The notes beneath the pieces were generated by a model. It searched no databases, was not told the DNA's origin, and was given only the letters and a program-made list of their open reading frames with translations. This document shows positions 29,920 to 64,000 of a DNA stretch of 64,000 nt, one piece after another. A program made the translations under genes and the position numbers. The stretch comes from Phymorhynchus buccinoides (taxonomy: Eukaryota; Mollusca; Gastropoda; Neogastropoda; Raphitomidae). Location: NCBI GenBank assembly GCA_017654935.2, contig CM065691.1, forward strand, positions 30,528,844 to 30,592,843. Direction: 5' to 3'. How positions within the stretch are numbered: the first letter of the stretch is position 1; each line of letters opens with the position of its first letter.

Positions 29920-30384
29920 AGTTGAAAATGTGTTGGACCACTGTTTCCTGCAAGGCATAGCGGCATTTGACTGAAAATGGTCAGGGGACCTTGTACACCA
30001 TGAGATGGTCGTTGCTCAGTGGAGACACGGATTGTCATTTTGGAGGTTAAAATCTGCCCAACGCTGGCGTTATTCAATTTCACCTTGCATCATTGTAACG
30101 GTCATAACAAGAACTAGGGATGCCTGGAAAAACCCATTAATCCTCCAGAAAATCTTCAGGAGACTGCTCCAGAGCATGTGAAAGCATTGCCTTGAATGCC
30201 TCGTGTCAAACAGTGGCCCAACAATCTGTCGACTGTGTAAAGTTGTTTTGCGATTTCAAATAACACACCCACTGATGTTTATCGCCTCCGGTAGTCACGT
30301 GACGATTTACCATTGATTTGTGTCTTCGATTTTACAGCCAAGAAAAGGCAGAACTATCATTTTCGCATGAAATGAAACTTATGG

Positions 30385-30453
30385 TCTGGTTATTGAACCC
30401 ATGGTGATATTGCAAAGTCAATACCCCCATACTTTTTGTGAGCAGTATATATA
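30385..30453 (-). mobile_element. Tc1-like terminal inverted repeat fragment
   Basis: The minus strand reads TATATACTGCTCACAAAAAG, then TATGGGGGTATTGACTTTG. It resembles the end of the Tc1-like relic at 33497 (CATACTGCTCAAAATGTG). The other end was not located; about 29930-30385 may be its interior. Confidence 0.5.
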
Positions 30454-30664
30454 AGAAAGAAGCGGTCGGCTTATTGCTTATATAAGCGAAAGGGGTAACG
30501 TGAGGATTAGGAATCTAATGTACGCAGGCGATTAACCTTATCCTTTCTCAGTAATGGTCAACCTAGCTCGCCAATTTGACCACCAAGTGGCATAACGCTC
30601 GAGTGGGGCTAATCCTCTCTATATTCTTGTATATGCGTTGTTGCTGGTTGGTGTCATTCTTTAA

Positions 30665-30750
30665 TGCTGTTTTTGTTGTCTATTTCTTGATGAATAATTG
30701 ATTGTAAACCGCTTTGGGCTCATCCGAGGTAAAGCGCTATATAAATGTAC

Positions 30751-30787
<37 letters not shown>

Positions 30788-30806
30788 GTTATTATTATTA
30801 TTATTC
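30665..30806 (+). mobile_element. LINE 3' tail with (ATT)n
   Basis: GTAAACCGCTTTGGGCTCAT, GTAAAGCGCTATATAAATGT and an ATT microsatellite, a typical CR1/L2-like 3' end. It lies within 300 bp of the gene B stop codon. Confidence 0.65.
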
Positions 30807-30818
30807 TTAGCTGGGGAT

Positions 30819-30873
30819 AAAGAGAGAGAGAGAGAGGGACAGGAGTCCCTCTCTCTCTCTCTCTCTCTCTCTC
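30819..30873. repeat. GA/CT inverted microsatellite
   Basis: (GA)n GGACAGGAGTCC (CT)n, able to fold as a hairpin. It is just downstream of the gene B stop and might lie in the 3'UTR. Confidence 0.8.
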
Positions 30874-30959
30874 ACTACGCCCAACTAAGAATATCGTGCG
30901 ATAAGCCCCTACTGGTTTGACTGCCCCCTGGCGGTAAAACGCGCATCCTAAGTTGCTAA

Positions 30960-63243
<32,284 letters not shown>

Positions 63244-63356
63244 CTTGAAGAGAAGAGAAGGAAAGACATGCACACGTCGTTGACAAAGGCCGAATGTTCC
63301 GTTGACAAAGAGGCGAGCCTTAAGACAATAAAGCATATCTGCTCCCTACCCTATAG

Positions 63357-63754
63357 CACTGTCTCATAATTCGGTCTTTTGGGGTTATCTTTCTCTACTG
63401 TCTCGTTTTGAAGTCGGTTTGGGGTAGTTCCGGTTCAAAAATAGAATTAAAAAACGGAAGCAACAACTATATTTTGTTCTTGTCTTCAAGTCTTAGGGTA
63501 TTAATGTGGTCGTATCAAGTAAACAAATAAGAACATAACTGTTTATAGTCAACGAATGTAAACACTTTAAGAAAAAAACACGAACCAGGACTTAATATTA
63601 TTAAATCTCCAAACTGATAACTGAGCAATTAAACACCCCTCTATTACAGTTACGGAGCAGCCATGCCGTGTTTACAGCATTTTCTAACCGGAACTAAGTG
63701 TCCTAACGGGCACAGAACTCGTCTGTTACTTTCCGTTTTCATTTCGCAACAGTG
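63357..63754. mobile_element. 398-bp element with CACTGT/ACAGTG ends upstream of gene B
   Basis: Flanked by CTATAG on both sides (63351-63356, 63755-63760). Gene A has one CTATAG at the empty site (24509). Ends CACTGT and ACAGTG are inverted. A CAC start would fit CACTA/Chapaev-type elements, but the flanking repeat length is ambiguous. It lies 108 bp upstream of the gene B start codon. Confidence 0.78.
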
Positions 63755-64000
63755 CTATAGCTAACACTGTGGACGCTACCACCAACTGGCATACTACACA
63801 CAATACACCTCAGTGAATGGTTTCAAAAAGCCTTAAATTATACCAAGAGTTCGCACTCCGCGTCTGACTGAAGCCGGGTTTTTTGTTTTAACTCCCAGCC
63901 TGTCACCTACACTACAGGTGTGGGGATCGTTGTGAACTCACTCACTCACTCACTCACTGCCTCTTGTCACCATACTTCATACTTAATTCCCACCTTCCAC

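Overview
This is eukaryotic nuclear DNA, most likely from a marine mollusc and possibly a gastropod; that is inferred from sequence style, not proven. The grounds are split coding sequence with GT-AG introns, TTAGGG-type telomere motifs, a very high load of GA/CT and CA/GT microsatellites, tRNA-headed SINEs, CR1/L2-type LINEs, a DIRS-type tyrosine-recombinase retroelement, and many foldback or MITE-like elements. Most long open frames are microsatellite artefacts.

The host genes are two tandem, head-to-tail alkaline phosphatase genes on the minus strand. Gene B (30960-63243) can be followed through ten coding exons that all join in phase: a signal-peptide exon, the catalytic core with the DSAG nucleophile motif, the [11 protein letters not shown] and VTADHSHVF metal sites, and a hydrophobic tail that looks like a GPI-anchor signal. 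It predicts about 545 residues. Gene A (6977-24398) shows coding exons 1-7 with identical exon lengths and phases. Its exons 8-10 are not in the window. They would lie to the left, beyond a DIRS retroelement that sits in intron 7.

The two genes are paralogous over their whole length, introns included: A from about 2.0-24.75 kb matches B from about 33.3 kb to the window end. Comparing them therefore gives empty and occupied sites for many mobile elements. A alone carries a piggyBac-like MITE at 10.2 kb with a TTAA duplication, an L2-like LINE at 8-9.25 kb, SINEs at 14.5 and 17.9 kb, a 214-bp palindrome at 21.3 kb and a telomere-motif foldback at 23.8 kb. B alone carries two LINEs with target-site duplications (41.1-43.9 kb and 38.7-39.65 kb), a Tc1-like relic at 33.5-34.6 kb, a 470-bp foldback at 49.1 kb and a 398-bp element at 63.36 kb.

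Layout: 0-2 kb DIRS element; 2-6.9 kb intron 7 of A with a Helitron-like element and a hAT-like MITE; 7-24.4 kb gene A; 24.4-31 kb intergenic, with MITEs, a strongly palindromic AT/GC array, SINEs and LINE tails; 31-63.2 kb gene B; 63.2-64 kb upstream region of B. The most unusual local structures are an array of partial exon-8 copies in front of the true exon 8 of gene B, a complete type I hammerhead ribozyme motif at 52960-53014 on the minus strand, and foldback elements that carry telomere-like TTAGGG tracts in their arms.
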